Source of the DNA: Croceibacterium segetis
Lineage (GTDB): Bacteria > Pseudomonadota > Alphaproteobacteria > Sphingomonadales > Sphingomonadaceae
Assembly (NCBI RefSeq): GCF_011320115.1
Contig: NZ_JAANOZ010000003.1
Coordinates: 62,001 to 126,000 of the forward strand
DNA: 64,000 nucleotides
Direction of reading: 5' to 3'
Position 1 is the stretch's first letter. Each line of letters starts with the position of its first letter. This document shows, piece after piece, positions 28,751 through 38,041 of the stretch. Both the position numbers and the translations under genes were made by a program. The notes under the pieces were generated by a model. That model was not told where the DNA came from. It was given only the letters and a program-made list of their open reading frames with translations, and made no database searches.

Positions 28751-31296
28751 GCGCGCAACCGCTCGATCGACTGGGCGAGCGCGACGTAGAGCTTGCCGGG
28801 ATCGGACGAGAGCAGCGTCACCCCCAGTGCATGGCCGTCGCGGGTCGACAACACGCTGCGCAACATCGCCTCGAAGTCATGGATGTAGCGATTGACGGTT
28901 TCGCGGAAATCGGCGTCCGCGCGGTAGATCTCCGAGACCTCGCGCGCCTGCTGATTGTCGAGCAGGCGCACCGCGCGGCGCGTGAAGATGCCGCGGTCGC
29001 CGCGCAGGTAGCTCGACCAGGCGGTATCGGCGACGTCGTTGTCGAATGCCTTTGTGATGTCGATCGCGCTCGAATTAAGGCTCTCGGTGATCAGCGCCAT
29101 GCGGCGGGCGAAGTCGTTGTCGACCTGTTCCTCGGCGCGGCGGCGGGCATGCGCCACGCGGTGCTCGAGATTGCCGGCCAGTTCGTTGACCACGGCAAGC
29201 TGGTCGCGCAGCTGCACCGCCGCCTCACGGCTGGCCGCGCTGGCGCGTTCGGCGCTCGCCTCGAGTTGCTCGACAGCCTCGCGGGTATGTTCGCGAAGGC
29301 CGCGCTCGATCGATGCGGCGCTCTCGTCGGCGAAACGCTCCGTCATCGACACGAGAGCGTCGCCGAGCGAAGCCTGCGCCGCCTCGGCCAGCGTCTGTGA
29401 GCGGCCGGCGATGTCTTCGAGCGAGGCTTGCAGCTCGGCCAGAGTCTCGGCGTGCGCGCGGTTGGCTTCGGCGATGCGCCGTTCGAGCGTTTCGAATTGT
29501 TCGACCGAGCCGGCGCCTTCGCGCTGGGCCGTGGCGGCGTGAACAGCCAGGGCTTCGCCTTGACGAAGAGCTTCGCCGATCAGCCCGTGGGCGCTGCGTA
29601 CCCGTTCCTCGAAGCGTTCGAGGTCGTTGGCGGCCTGGTTCAGCGCGCGCGGCAAATCCTGCTGCGAATGTTCGGCTCCGGCACGGATGAGCTCGAGCAG
29701 GCGCACGCTTTCGTCGGTCAACTGGGCGATGCGCTCGCGGCTCGCGTCGAGCTCGGCCCGACCTTCGGCAATGCGCGCCCGTAGGCTGGCCGCGGCCTCG
29801 TCGAGGGCGCCGCCGGTTTCGCTTCCCTGCGCAGCAATTCGCGCCATCTCGGCGGAAAGGGCCGCCATTCGCGATGCCAGCGCGTCGCCGCGCTCAGCGA
29901 GCCCCGAGACGTGGGCGAGGTGTTCCTGCTGCCGCTCGGTAACGGTCGCATCGAGTGCGGCCATGCGCGCATCGAGCGCCTCGGCGGCCTCCCGCTCGCG
30001 CCGTTCGGCTTCCGCCTGGCGCGCGGCGATGTTCTCTTCGAACACCTGCGTCCGCTCCATCATCACCCGATCGACCCGCTCGGCCTCCTCGCTGAGGGCT
30101 TCGAGTCGCTTGCGGGCGTTGTCGAGCGCGTGGTTGTCGACTTCGGTGATCTTGCCGATGGCGAAGGCAAGACGCTCCTTCAATTCGTCGATGGCTTCGG
30201 TCCAGCGGCGGGCAGCGTCCTCCTGCGCGGCGCGCAGCGAGTCGGCGACCTGCCTGCCTTCGTTACCGGCGGTGCCGACACGTTGCTGCAGCAGAGCGAT
30301 CTCTTCTTCGGTGCGGCGCTGAATCTCCGAGTGATGGGCATCGAGCTCTTCGCGCAGGTGATCGACGCGGCGGCGCAAGGCAGCGAGCGCTTCGACCTCG
30401 TGACCGTCGAGTTCGGCGCGGAATTCGCGGCTGCGTTCGCCCAGCGTGTCGAAGCGAGTGCGGGCCATGTCGGCTAGATGCTCGGCCTGGGCATCGAAGG
30501 CCGCCAGCGCGTCGTCGATCCGGGCACGCAGCGAAGCGACCTGCCGCTCGCTCGCTTCACCGAACTGGTTGAGCCGGTTGAAGCCCGAAACGAGCTCTTC
30601 GAGCTGAGCCTGCGCCGTATTGCCAGCCTGGCCGATCTGGCTGGCGACGTCGCGCGCCGAATTGGAGATGACCGGCAATTCGCCGCGCAACCGGTCCATG
30701 TTCTCTAGCGCGGTGGCGCTGACGCGGCCGATCGTCTCGACTTGCTCGCCGTTGTCGCGGATCAGGCCCTGCAGCGCGTCGGCGTGCTGCGAAATCCGCT
30801 CGCTGGCGACGCGGCCGAGCGATTCGAGATCGCGTGATTGCGCAGCGATGAATTCGCGCGCCAGGCTGAGCTCGCGGTTGATGACCGCGAGACGCTGCTC
30901 GAGACGCGCGCTTTCCTGCGACAGGGCCCGCGCGACATCGGTAAACCTACCGGCTTCGCGCCGCGAATGGCGCAGGGCCAGCAGCCACAGCGAAACGACC
31001 AGCAGCACCGGCACCGCCCAGGCGACGATCCACCCGCTCCACTGCTCGGGGGTGCCGCCGGCAAGCATTTCGCTCTGGTGTACCCAGCCGAAGAACCCGG
31101 TCCACCCGGCGATCGCCAGCACAGCGAGAGTCGGCACGACCCAGCCCCAGTTGCGGGGCGCGGGCTCGTCTTCCCATGCGTCCTGGGCCGTTTCGTCGAG
31201 GACGAGCGTTTCATCAGCCGCAGCCGGTTCGGCTGCGGCGGCTTTGGCGAGCTCGGGATCGGACCCGACCGCCACGAGATTTTCCCTGCGCGTCAT
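28747..31296 (-). CDS. Large membrane-anchored coiled-coil protein
   Basis: An 849-residue protein. Residues 1-48 are acidic and cytoplasmic in character; two membrane helices follow at about 52-70 and 88-107, and then some 700 residues of heptad-rich helix with many short Ala/Glu/Arg repeats such as LRARIDDALAAFDAQAEHL. Motifs like MERTQVFEENIAARQAEAE recall structural or chemotaxis-like coiled coils, but no HAMP or signalling tip is seen. The end (about 760-849) is more globular: WSSYLRGDRGIFTRRAVRLL. It is divergent from the HPt-like gene with 70 bases between. Possibly a scaffold; function unknown. Confidence 0.8.
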   Translation of the reverse strand: MTRRENLVAVGSDPELAKAAAAEPAAADETLVLDETAQDAWEDEPAPRNWGWVVPTLAVLAIAGWTGFFGWVHQSEMLAGGTPEQWSGWIVAWAVPVLLVVSLWLLALRHSRREAGRFTDVARALSQESARLEQRLAVINRELSLAREFIAAQSRDLESLGRVASERISQHADALQGLIRDNGEQVETIGRVSATALENMDRLRGELPVISNSARDVASQIGQAGNTAQAQLEELVSGFNRLNQFGEASERQVASLRARIDDALAAFDAQAEHLADMARTRFDTLGERSREFRAELDGHEVEALAALRRRVDHLREELDAHHSEIQRRTEEEIALLQQRVGTAGNEGRQVADSLRAAQEDAARRWTEAIDELKERLAFAIGKITEVDNHALDNARKRLEALSEEAERVDRVMMERTQVFEENIAARQAEAERREREAAEALDARMAALDATVTERQQEHLAHVSGLAERGDALASRMAALSAEMARIAAQGSETGGALDEAAASLRARIAEGRAELDASRERIAQLTDESVRLLELIRAGAEHSQQDLPRALNQAANDLERFEERVRSAHGLIGEALRQGEALAVHAATAQREGAGSVEQFETLERRIAEANRAHAETLAELQASLEDIAGRSQTLAEAAQASLGDALVSMTERFADESAASIERGLREHTREAVEQLEASAERASAASREAAVQLRDQLAVVNELAGNLEHRVAHARRRAEEQVDNDFARRMALITESLNSSAIDITKAFDNDVADTAWSSYLRGDRGIFTRRAVRLLDNQQAREVSEIYRADADFRETVNRYIHDFEAMLRSVLSTRDGHALGVTLLSSDPGKLYVALAQSIERLRA

Positions 31297-31366
31297 GAGC
31301 GACGAATACCACAGCGGCGGGCGCTATAAACCCCGCCTTAACCCCCTATCCCACAGTATTGGCGCG

Positions 31367-31669
31367 ATGGCGTTCGCAACCTTCGATCTCGATGCGACTA
31401 TCGCAGCGGCGGCCGGCGAGGACGCGGCGCTTCTCGGCGAGTTGCGCGCAGTGTTCGGGGAGAGCCTGACGCGGCAGATCGACCTGCTCCGCCGCGCGCG
31501 CTGCGACGGCAACTGGAATGTCGCTGCAATGCGGCTGAAGGGTCTTGGGGCCAGCTTCCACGCGCCCGAGCTCATTCGCCTGGCCGACCAGGCGCTGGAC
31601 AGCGCTCCGGGGGAACCCGTGGTCATCCGCGATCTCGAGCGGTTTGCCGGGGAATTCCTCACCGCCTGA
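31367..31669 (+). CDS. HPt-like protein without the phospho-accepting histidine
   Basis: A 100-residue all-helical protein. The region LRRARCDGNWNVAAMRLKGL aligns with histidine phosphotransfer domains around the A-H-x-L-K-G motif, but Met55 stands where the phosphorylated histidine should be (AMRLKG). The next helix, GASFHAPELIRLADQAL, also fits the HPt four-helix bundle and supplies a different histidine, His65. It may bind a kinase or response regulator without transfer. It begins the plus-strand set that runs to the kinase-like gene at 35292. Confidence 0.65.
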   Translation: MAFATFDLDATIAAAAGEDAALLGELRAVFGESLTRQIDLLRRARCDGNWNVAAMRLKGLGASFHAPELIRLADQALDSAPGEPVVIRDLERFAGEFLTA

Positions 31670-31738
31670 CCTGCCCGCTTGGCAGTGCCCGGCCCACGGC
31701 CTAGCGTCCGGTGCATGATTGGCATGGGAGCGGGTTGA

Positions 31739-32911
31739 GTGCGGATCGGTCTTATCGCGATTGGCGATGCTGTCGACCCGGCGCAGACGGGTACTCTTGC
31801 CGGCCGCTCGCTGGTGCGCCACCAGCTCGATTTCGTGCTCGCTCAAGGCTGCGAAAAAGTGATCCTGCACGGACACGGGGCGAGCAAGGATGCCATCGAA
31901 CTGCGTCACGCCGCCGAAGCCGCCGGAGCGCAATTCCAGGTCGTGCGCGGCGTACGCGACTTGCCCGCGGCGGTGCGCGGCGACGACCAGTTGCTGGTAC
32001 TTGCCCAGGGGCTCTTGCCCGAATCGGCGCAGGCCTTCGAGCAGCTTAAGGAAGGTTACGGCGTTCTTGTACTCCCGGCGGAACCGGGCTGGAGTGCCGG
32101 GTTCGAACGGCTCGACCTGGCTGCGGCGTGGGGCGGGGCGATGGTGCTGCCGGGGCGGCTCGTGGCGGGGCTCGATCCGCTTCCCGAAGACGCCGAGCCG
32201 ATTGCCGCGTTGCTGAGGATTGCCCGCCAGGCCGGAGTGCCCGAACGCCCGCTCGCCGAGCGCGAACTCGCCGAGGGACGCTGGCAAATCGTCCGAACCC
32301 CCGAAGCCGCCCGGGCAAACGAGCCCGCCTGGCTGAGGCGGCGGCTCCCGCCGGCCTCGCCGTTTCGGCCGACAACGTGGCTGGCCCGCGCACTCGTGCG
32401 GCGCTTCGGTTCGCTATGGCTCGGTCAGCGAAGGGCGGCCCTCGGTTTCCCCATCGCCACGCTTATGTTGTTGGCTGCCGGCGTGACGGCGGCCTGGTTC
32501 GGGCTTCCTGCGCTCGCCTTTGCAGTGCTCCTCCCGGCGGCGCTGGCGATCGAGGCGGGCGACGCGTTCGGTGCGCTGGGTCGTTCCATTTTCATTTCAG
32601 AATCAAAACGCTCCCGTCTCTTCTTCGCACTTCGTCTCGTATGGGATGTCGTGCTCGTGGCGATCGGCATGCTGACAGTGGATGGCAGCCCGGCGCATCG
32701 GCTGTTCGCGCCACTGGTCTCGGTCGGTGTCCTCCATGTTCCGCCGCCGCCGCCGGACGCCGGCTGGCGCGCATTGGCGGGCGACCGGGGTGTGTTGGCG
32801 GCCTTGCTCGCGCTGGCCGCTGGAGTTGGCGTCACCGAAGGGGGGTTCATGCTGCTCGCGCTGCTCCTGATCGTGCTGCGCATCGCCGCGCCGGCCGGCG
32901 AACGCGGCTAA
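31739..32911 (+). CDS. Nucleotidyltransferase-like domain fused to membrane helices
   Basis: A 390-residue protein with a GTG start preceded by GGGAGCGGG. Residues 1-160 look like a Rossmann/GT-A fold: MRIGLIAIGDA, then LAGRSLVRHQLDFVLAQGCEKVIL, typical of sugar-nucleotidyltransferase-like proteins, though the usual nucleotide-binding GGxGTR motif is absent. From about 220 on come five hydrophobic segments and a proline-rich loop (VPPPPPDAG). The layout recalls cytidylyltransferase/CDP-alcohol phosphotransferase fusions, but the DGxxAR-GxxxD-xxxD motif of the second domain is missing. I infer a divergent, perhaps non-catalytic relative. Confidence 0.55.
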   Translation: MRIGLIAIGDAVDPAQTGTLAGRSLVRHQLDFVLAQGCEKVILHGHGASKDAIELRHAAEAAGAQFQVVRGVRDLPAAVRGDDQLLVLAQGLLPESAQAFEQLKEGYGVLVLPAEPGWSAGFERLDLAAAWGGAMVLPGRLVAGLDPLPEDAEPIAALLRIARQAGVPERPLAERELAEGRWQIVRTPEAARANEPAWLRRRLPPASPFRPTTWLARALVRRFGSLWLGQRRAALGFPIATLMLLAAGVTAAWFGLPALAFAVLLPAALAIEAGDAFGALGRSIFISESKRSRLFFALRLVWDVVLVAIGMLTVDGSPAHRLFAPLVSVGVLHVPPPPPDAGWRALAGDRGVLAALLALAAGVGVTEGGFMLLALLLIVLRIAAPAGERG

Positions 32912-32945
32912 CGCGCATTTAACCCTGTGCCGGTAAGTGAAAGCC

Positions 32946-33899
32946 ATGACTGTGGCGACCTTAGCTGAACCGACGCTCGAATCGGTCGAAACGCGCCTGC
33001 GCGACGAACTCGCGCAAGGCGATGCCACGCTGTCGACCGCCGCGCCGATCCTGCGCCACTTGCTGGTCAACGAGGACCAGGGGTTGTTCAGCGACGAGGT
33101 CGTCGCGCGCGTGCGCGGAATGCTGACCGACGCCGCCCGCCAGCTGCTCCACGCCCAGGCCGAAGCGGCGGGAGTTGTCGACCGAGCAGGTTTCGTCGCC
33201 GAGCGTGAAACGGGGCTGACGGAGCGCCTCGCCGGCGAAACCGCCTTGCTCGCCCACGTGCACGCGCTCACGATCGAGGCGAGGTTGGCGCTCCTTCTGC
33301 AGGCGCGCAGCAACGTCGACGCCGTGCTTTGCCCGCTGCTGCAGGAGCTGGTCGCTTCGCGCGATGATGTCGTGGCTGCTTCGGCGATGGCAGCGCTGGC
33401 TGCTCAGGCCCGCTTCATCCAGCATCATCGGCGGATGGCGCTGCCGCTCGGCGAGCTTCCGGGTGACTCGTTGCACGCCGCCCTGCTGGCGATGCGCGAA
33501 GAAGCCGGAGAGCAGGACCACGCCGCCGTCGCCGCGGAGCGGTATTTGCGTGACAGCTTCGACGAGAGTCGCGGGCGCCTCGGACTGATCTCGCGCCTGG
33601 TCATGGGAATGGGCAAGACCGCGCTCCGCGCGCTCGATATCGGTCACGCCGGACTGGCGATCTTCGCGACTTCGCTGGCGATGGCTTCGGGCCAGCAACG
33701 CGACCTCGCGGTGCTGTCGTTCTCCGATCGGCAATTTGCGCGTCTGGCCCTCGCCATGCGCGCCGCCGGCCTCAAGCAGCCGGCGGTCGAAGCGCAATTC
33801 CTCTACCTTCATCCCGACGTCGTGCTCCCGGAAGGGTTCGACAAGCTGGCCGCCCACCACGCGGCGATGTTGCTGGCCGCCGCTTCGAGCAATGGCTGA
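32946..33899 (+). CDS. Helical repeat protein, possibly DUF2336-like
   Basis: A 317-residue soluble protein, almost wholly helical, with short repeated helices (LSTAAPILRHLLVNEDQGLFSDEVVARVR; DVVAASAMAALAAQARFIQHH) reminiscent of DUF2336 or HEAT-like proteins. No catalytic motif is seen. I set the start at ATG 32946; a GTG nine bases upstream is also in frame. Its end overlaps the kinase-like gene by eight bases, so the two proteins are probably made together and may interact. Function unknown. Confidence 0.6.
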   Translation: MTVATLAEPTLESVETRLRDELAQGDATLSTAAPILRHLLVNEDQGLFSDEVVARVRGMLTDAARQLLHAQAEAAGVVDRAGFVAERETGLTERLAGETALLAHVHALTIEARLALLLQARSNVDAVLCPLLQELVASRDDVVAASAMAALAAQARFIQHHRRMALPLGELPGDSLHAALLAMREEAGEQDHAAVAAERYLRDSFDESRGRLGLISRLVMGMGKTALRALDIGHAGLAIFATSLAMASGQQRDLAVLSFSDRQFARLALAMRAAGLKQPAVEAQFLYLHPDVVLPEGFDKLAAHHAAMLLAAASSNG

Positions 33900-35292
33900 A
33901 GCGATGCCGCTCGGGTCCTTCCTCGCGACCGCCCGTACCGATGGGCGCGATTGGCTGGTCGAGGCCGACGAGCCGCTCGCCGGGCTGCAACTGCGCAGCG
34001 GCGGCGAGCTTCCCGGGATCGTCGCCACGCCCGCGCTGCTTGAGCTGGTGCGCAAGGCCCGCCGCTACGGCTTCAAGCTTGCTCGCGCGATCCACGCGCA
34101 GGACGACCGTGAGCAGATTACGGCATGGGTGGAAGTCGATCCCGAAGAAAGCGGCGAAGGCTGCACGATCGGAATCGCCAACTGGCAGACCGCGCCGCTG
34201 GCGCGGGAAGAAGTGGGCGCAGCCGAGGAGCGGCGCGCGGCGATAGAACGCCATGTCGCCGAGCTGTCGGCGCGGTTGGGGCCGGACCAGGAAGTCATCT
34301 CGGTCGACTGCGACTGCGCGGAGCTGGCGGACACCGCGGCCAGGCTGCGCGAAGGCCTCGGGCGGCGCTGGACCGATCTGGTCGAGGTCGAAGGCAACGG
34401 CGAACATCGCCAGCCGCTCCACTGGCGCTTACTGGATGGTGCGCGCGTGACCATCGCAGGCTCGCAACGACACTGGAAGGCCGTACTGTTGCCGCTCGGG
34501 CGCCCGGAACCAGGGCAAGCCGGCTTCGACCTGTTGTTCGTCGCCGACGAGCCGCCGGCGGACGAGGTCCTGCCAGCGGCTGACGGCGGCAGCGGCTTCA
34601 ACGCCGGGATGGGGCGCGAGATCGCCCCGGTGCTGCGCCAGCCGATCGCGCGGATCATCGCCAACGCCGAAACCATCCGCACCCAGCTCGCCGGACCGTT
34701 GGCAGAGGAATACAGCAACTACGCCGCGGACATAGCGTCCGCGGGCGAGCACCTGCTGGCGCTCCTGGACGACCTGGCCGATCTTGAAGTGGTCGAGGCC
34801 GACGATTTCAGCGCCGCGCCCGACAAGATCGACCTTGCCGATGTCGCGCGGCGGGCGGCGGGCATCCTGGGCGCGCGCGCGCGCGAACGTGGGATCGAGA
34901 TCGATGCGCCGAAGGAAGGCGAAAGCGTGCCGGCGATCGGAGAGTTCCGCCGGGTGCTGCAGATCCTGCTCAACCTGCTCGGCAACGCGCTGCGCTACGC
35001 GCCTGAAGGCTCGCAAGTGTGGCTGCGCGCCGAGGCCGAAGGCGGGCGCGCGCGGATCGTCGTCGCAGACCAGGGCCAAGGCCTGAGCGCCGAGGAGCAG
35101 GCCAAGGCGTTCGAAAAGTTCGAGCGGCTCGGCCGCAGCGGCGACGGCGGTTCGGGCCTCGGCCTGTACATATCGCGGCGCCTCGCTCGCGCGATGAATG
35201 GCGAACTCACGGTCGACAGCGCGCCGGGGCAGGGCGCGCGCTTCATGCTCGATCTGCCGACGTTCGACGAACGGCGAACGAAACCCCGCTAG
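33892..35292 (+). CDS. Histidine-kinase-like protein lacking the phospho-accepting histidine
   Basis: A 466-residue soluble protein. Residues 1-230 form an unrecognised sensor-like region without membrane helices. At 244-262 an HisKA-like helix ([19 protein letters not shown]) aligns with the usual I-A-H-E-L-R-T-P pattern, but Pro246 replaces the histidine and Val247 the glutamate. The ATPase domain is intact: N box NLLGN (361-365), G1 DQGQG (393-397), G2 GGSGLGL (419-425). So ATP binding looks possible but autophosphorylation at the normal site does not. It overlaps the preceding gene by eight bases and ends head-on into gltA. Confidence 0.8.
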   Translation: MAEAMPLGSFLATARTDGRDWLVEADEPLAGLQLRSGGELPGIVATPALLELVRKARRYGFKLARAIHAQDDREQITAWVEVDPEESGEGCTIGIANWQTAPLAREEVGAAEERRAAIERHVAELSARLGPDQEVISVDCDCAELADTAARLREGLGRRWTDLVEVEGNGEHRQPLHWRLLDGARVTIAGSQRHWKAVLLPLGRPEPGQAGFDLLFVADEPPADEVLPAADGGSGFNAGMGREIAPVLRQPIARIIANAETIRTQLAGPLAEEYSNYAADIASAGEHLLALLDDLADLEVVEADDFSAAPDKIDLADVARRAAGILGARARERGIEIDAPKEGESVPAIGEFRRVLQILLNLLGNALRYAPEGSQVWLRAEAEGGRARIVVADQGQGLSAEEQAKAFEKFERLGRSGDGGSGLGLYISRRLARAMNGELTVDSAPGQGARFMLDLPTFDERRTKPR

Positions 35293-36575
35293 CGCTTGTC
35301 GAACGGCACGTAATCGCGCTGCGTAGGCCCGGTGTAGAGCTGGCGCGGGCGGCCGATGACCTGGGCGGGATCGGAGATCATCTCGTTCCACTGGGCAACC
35401 CAGCCGACCGTGCGGGCGAGCGCGAACAGCGCGGTGAACATCGTCGTCGGGAAGCCAATCGCCGAGAGGATGATGCCCGAATAGAAGTCGACGTTCGGAA
35501 ACAGCTTCTTCTCGATGAAATAGTCGTCGTGCAGGGCCATTTCCTCGAGCCGCAGCGCGACCTCGAACACCGGATCCTTGACCTTGAGGGCGTCGAACAC
35601 CTCGCGCACGGTCTTCTGCATCACCGTCGCCCGCGGATCGTAGTTCTTGTACACCCGGTGGCCGAAGCCCATCAGCCGGAACGGGTCGTTCTTGTCCTTG
35701 GCGCGCTCGATGTAGTGCGGGATGCGGTCGGGCGTGCCGATCTCGTGCAGCATGTTGAGCGCCGCCTCGTTGGCGCCGCCGTGCGCGGGCCCCCACAGGC
35801 AGGCGATGCCCGCGGCGATGCAGGCGAACGGGTTGGCGCCCGACGAGCCGGCGAGCCGCACGGTCGAGGTCGAGGCGTTCTGTTCGTGGTCGGCGTGGAG
35901 GATGAATATCCGGTCCATCGCCTTCTCGACCGCCGGGATCACCTCGTAATCTTCGGCCGGCACGCCGAAGGTCATGCGCAGGAAGTTGCCGGTGTAGGAG
36001 AGCGAGTTCATCGGCGACATGAAGGGCTGGCCGACCGAGTACTTGTAAGCCATCGCGGCGATCGTCGGCATCTTGGCGATCAGGCGGTGGCTGCTGATCT
36101 TGCGGTGCTCGGGATCGGAAATGTCGGTGCTGTCGTGGTAGAACGCGCTCAGCGCGCCGACCACGCCGCACATGATCGCCATCGGGTGCCCGTCGCGGCG
36201 AAAACCCTGATAGAACTGCCGCAGCTGGTCGTGCAGCATCGTGTGACGGGTTATGGTGACCTTGAAGTCTTCGTATTCATCCTGCGACGGCAACTCGCCG
36301 TTGAGCATCAGGTAGGCGACTTCCATGAAGCTCGAATGTTCGGCAAGCTGACCGATCGGATAGCCGCGGTGGAGCAGCACGCCTTCTTCGCCGTCGATGA
36401 AGGTCAGCGCGCTTTCGCACGACGCGGTCGACTTGTAGCCGGGGTCATACGTGAACATTCCCGTCGTGCCGTAGAGCTTGCGGATGTCGACAACGTCCGG
36501 ACCGACGGTGCCTTCCATGATCGGGAGGTCGTAAGTCTCGGCCCCAATCGCCAGCTTCGCCTGCTTGTCCGCCAA
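35289..36575 (-). CDS. gltA: Citrate synthase
   Basis: A 428-residue type II (hexameric) citrate synthase that makes citrate from oxaloacetate and acetyl-CoA. Catalytic motifs are [26 protein letters not shown] and the aspartate in [10 protein letters not shown]. The start is TTG at 36575 (TTG GCG GAC AAG), chosen because a strong GAGGAG ribosome site lies nine bases before it. It follows gltX by 34 bases and shares the four bases CTAG with the stop of the convergent kinase-like gene. Confidence 0.96.
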   Translation of the reverse strand: MADKQAKLAIGAETYDLPIMEGTVGPDVVDIRKLYGTTGMFTYDPGYKSTASCESALTFIDGEEGVLLHRGYPIGQLAEHSSFMEVAYLMLNGELPSQDEYEDFKVTITRHTMLHDQLRQFYQGFRRDGHPMAIMCGVVGALSAFYHDSTDISDPEHRKISSHRLIAKMPTIAAMAYKYSVGQPFMSPMNSLSYTGNFLRMTFGVPAEDYEVIPAVEKAMDRIFILHADHEQNASTSTVRLAGSSGANPFACIAAGIACLWGPAHGGANEAALNMLHEIGTPDRIPHYIERAKDKNDPFRLMGFGHRVYKNYDPRATVMQKTVREVFDALKVKDPVFEVALRLEEMALHDDYFIEKKLFPNVDFYSGIILSAIGFPTTMFTALFALARTVGWVAQWNEMISDPAQVIGRPRQLYTGPTQRDYVPFDKR

Positions 36576-36609
36576 ATTGCGTCTCCTCTAAGTCTTTGCT
36601 GCCTGGCTG

Positions 36610-38010
36610 CTACGCCGGTTCCGCCGCTTGCGCGTCGATCCGCGCGAGGCTTTCATCCCGGCCGAGCAGCACCAGAACGTCGAAAATGCCCGGGGATGTG
36701 GTCTGCCCCGTCAGCGCCGCGCGAAGCGGCTGTGCGAGCTTGCCGAGGCCGAGGCCCTGCTCCTCCGCGTAGGCCTTCAGATTGGCCTCCAGCGCCTCGG
36801 TTGTCCAGTCTTGTTCAGCCCGCAAGCGCGCGGAAATCCTCGCCAGCACGGCCTTGGCACTGGGCTCCAAGAGAGCCTGCGCCTGATCGCTCAGCTGCAG
36901 CGGGCGAACCTTGAACAGGAACGCCGCGCCCTCGGCCAGTTCGTTTAGATCGCGGGCGCGGGTCTTGAGCACCGGCATCGCTTCCGTGAGCAGGGCGACG
37001 TCGGACTGCGGGCCGATCCTGGGGGCGATCAGCTCCGCCAGCCGCTTGTCGTCGGCGGCGCGGATGTAGTGGCCGTTGAGGTTCTGCAGCTTCTTGAGAT
37101 CGAAGCGCGACGGGCTCTTGCCGATGCCGTCGAGGTCGAACACCTCGGTTGCTTCGGCCGGAGTGAATTCCTCGCGGTCGCCGTGGCCCCAGCCGAGGCG
37201 GAGCAGGTAGTTGAACAGCGCTTCGGGCAGGATGCCGAGCTCGTCACGGTAGCTTTCGACGCCCGTTGCGCCGTGGCGCTTCGAGAGCTTGGCGCCGTCG
37301 GAACCGTGGATCAGCGGAACGTGGGCGTAGATCGGCTGGGGCCAGCCCATTCCCTTGATGATGGCGAGTTGCCGGAACGCGTTGTTGAGGTGATCGTCGC
37401 CACGGATCACGTGGGTCACGCCCATGTCGTGATCGTCGACAACCACCGCGAGCATGTAGGTCGGCGTGCCGTCCGAGCGCAGCAGGATGAAGTCGTCGAG
37501 CTCGGCATTCTGCACCGCCACGCGGCCCTGGACCTTGTCCTCGATCACGGTCTCGCCTTCGCGAGGCGCCTTGAGGCGCACGACGAAAGCGCCTTCGCCT
37601 TCGCCGGCGCTGTCGCGCCACGGGCTGTCGATGCGAAACGGGCGGCGCTCGGCCTGGGCGCGCTCGCGCTGCGCGGCGAGCTCTTCCTGGCTCATCCAGC
37701 ACTTGTAGGCATGGCCGCGGGCGAGGAGCTCGTGCGCCACTTCGGCGTGCCGCGCCCAGAATTGCGACTGGTAATACTCATGCCCGTCCCAATCGAGGCC
37801 GAGCCAGCGCATCCCGTCGAGGATGGCGTCGATCGCTGCTTGAGTGGAGCGTGCGCGGTCGGTGTCTTCGATCCGCAGGAGAAAGCGGCCGCCCATGCGG
37901 CGGGCGTAAAGCCAGTTGAACAGCGCGGTGCGCGCGCCGCCAATGTGCAGGAAGCCCGTGGGCGAGGGCGCGAAGCGGGTAACCACCGCTGAGTCGCTGC
38001 CGCTTGCCAT
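36610..38010 (-). CDS. gltX: Glutamyl-tRNA synthetase
   Basis: A 466-residue class I synthetase that charges tRNA-Glu. It has the HIGH-type signature [20 protein letters not shown] and the KMSKS-type motif [10 protein letters not shown], with the helical anticodon-binding domain after residue 330. The ATG at 38010 starts [17 protein letters not shown]; the frame is open further upstream, but that lies in comEC on the other strand. It may be the usual discriminating enzyme or a second GluRS charging tRNA-Gln; the sequence alone does not tell. It leads into gltA. Confidence 0.95.
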   Translation of the reverse strand: MASGSDSAVVTRFAPSPTGFLHIGGARTALFNWLYARRMGGRFLLRIEDTDRARSTQAAIDAILDGMRWLGLDWDGHEYYQSQFWARHAEVAHELLARGHAYKCWMSQEELAAQRERAQAERRPFRIDSPWRDSAGEGEGAFVVRLKAPREGETVIEDKVQGRVAVQNAELDDFILLRSDGTPTYMLAVVVDDHDMGVTHVIRGDDHLNNAFRQLAIIKGMGWPQPIYAHVPLIHGSDGAKLSKRHGATGVESYRDELGILPEALFNYLLRLGWGHGDREEFTPAEATEVFDLDGIGKSPSRFDLKKLQNLNGHYIRAADDKRLAELIAPRIGPQSDVALLTEAMPVLKTRARDLNELAEGAAFLFKVRPLQLSDQAQALLEPSAKAVLARISARLRAEQDWTTEALEANLKAYAEEQGLGLGKLAQPLRAALTGQTTSPGIFDVLVLLGRDESLARIDAQAAEPA

Positions 38011-38041
38011 ACGTTCGTGTTTCCTATCCAATGACTTACCG

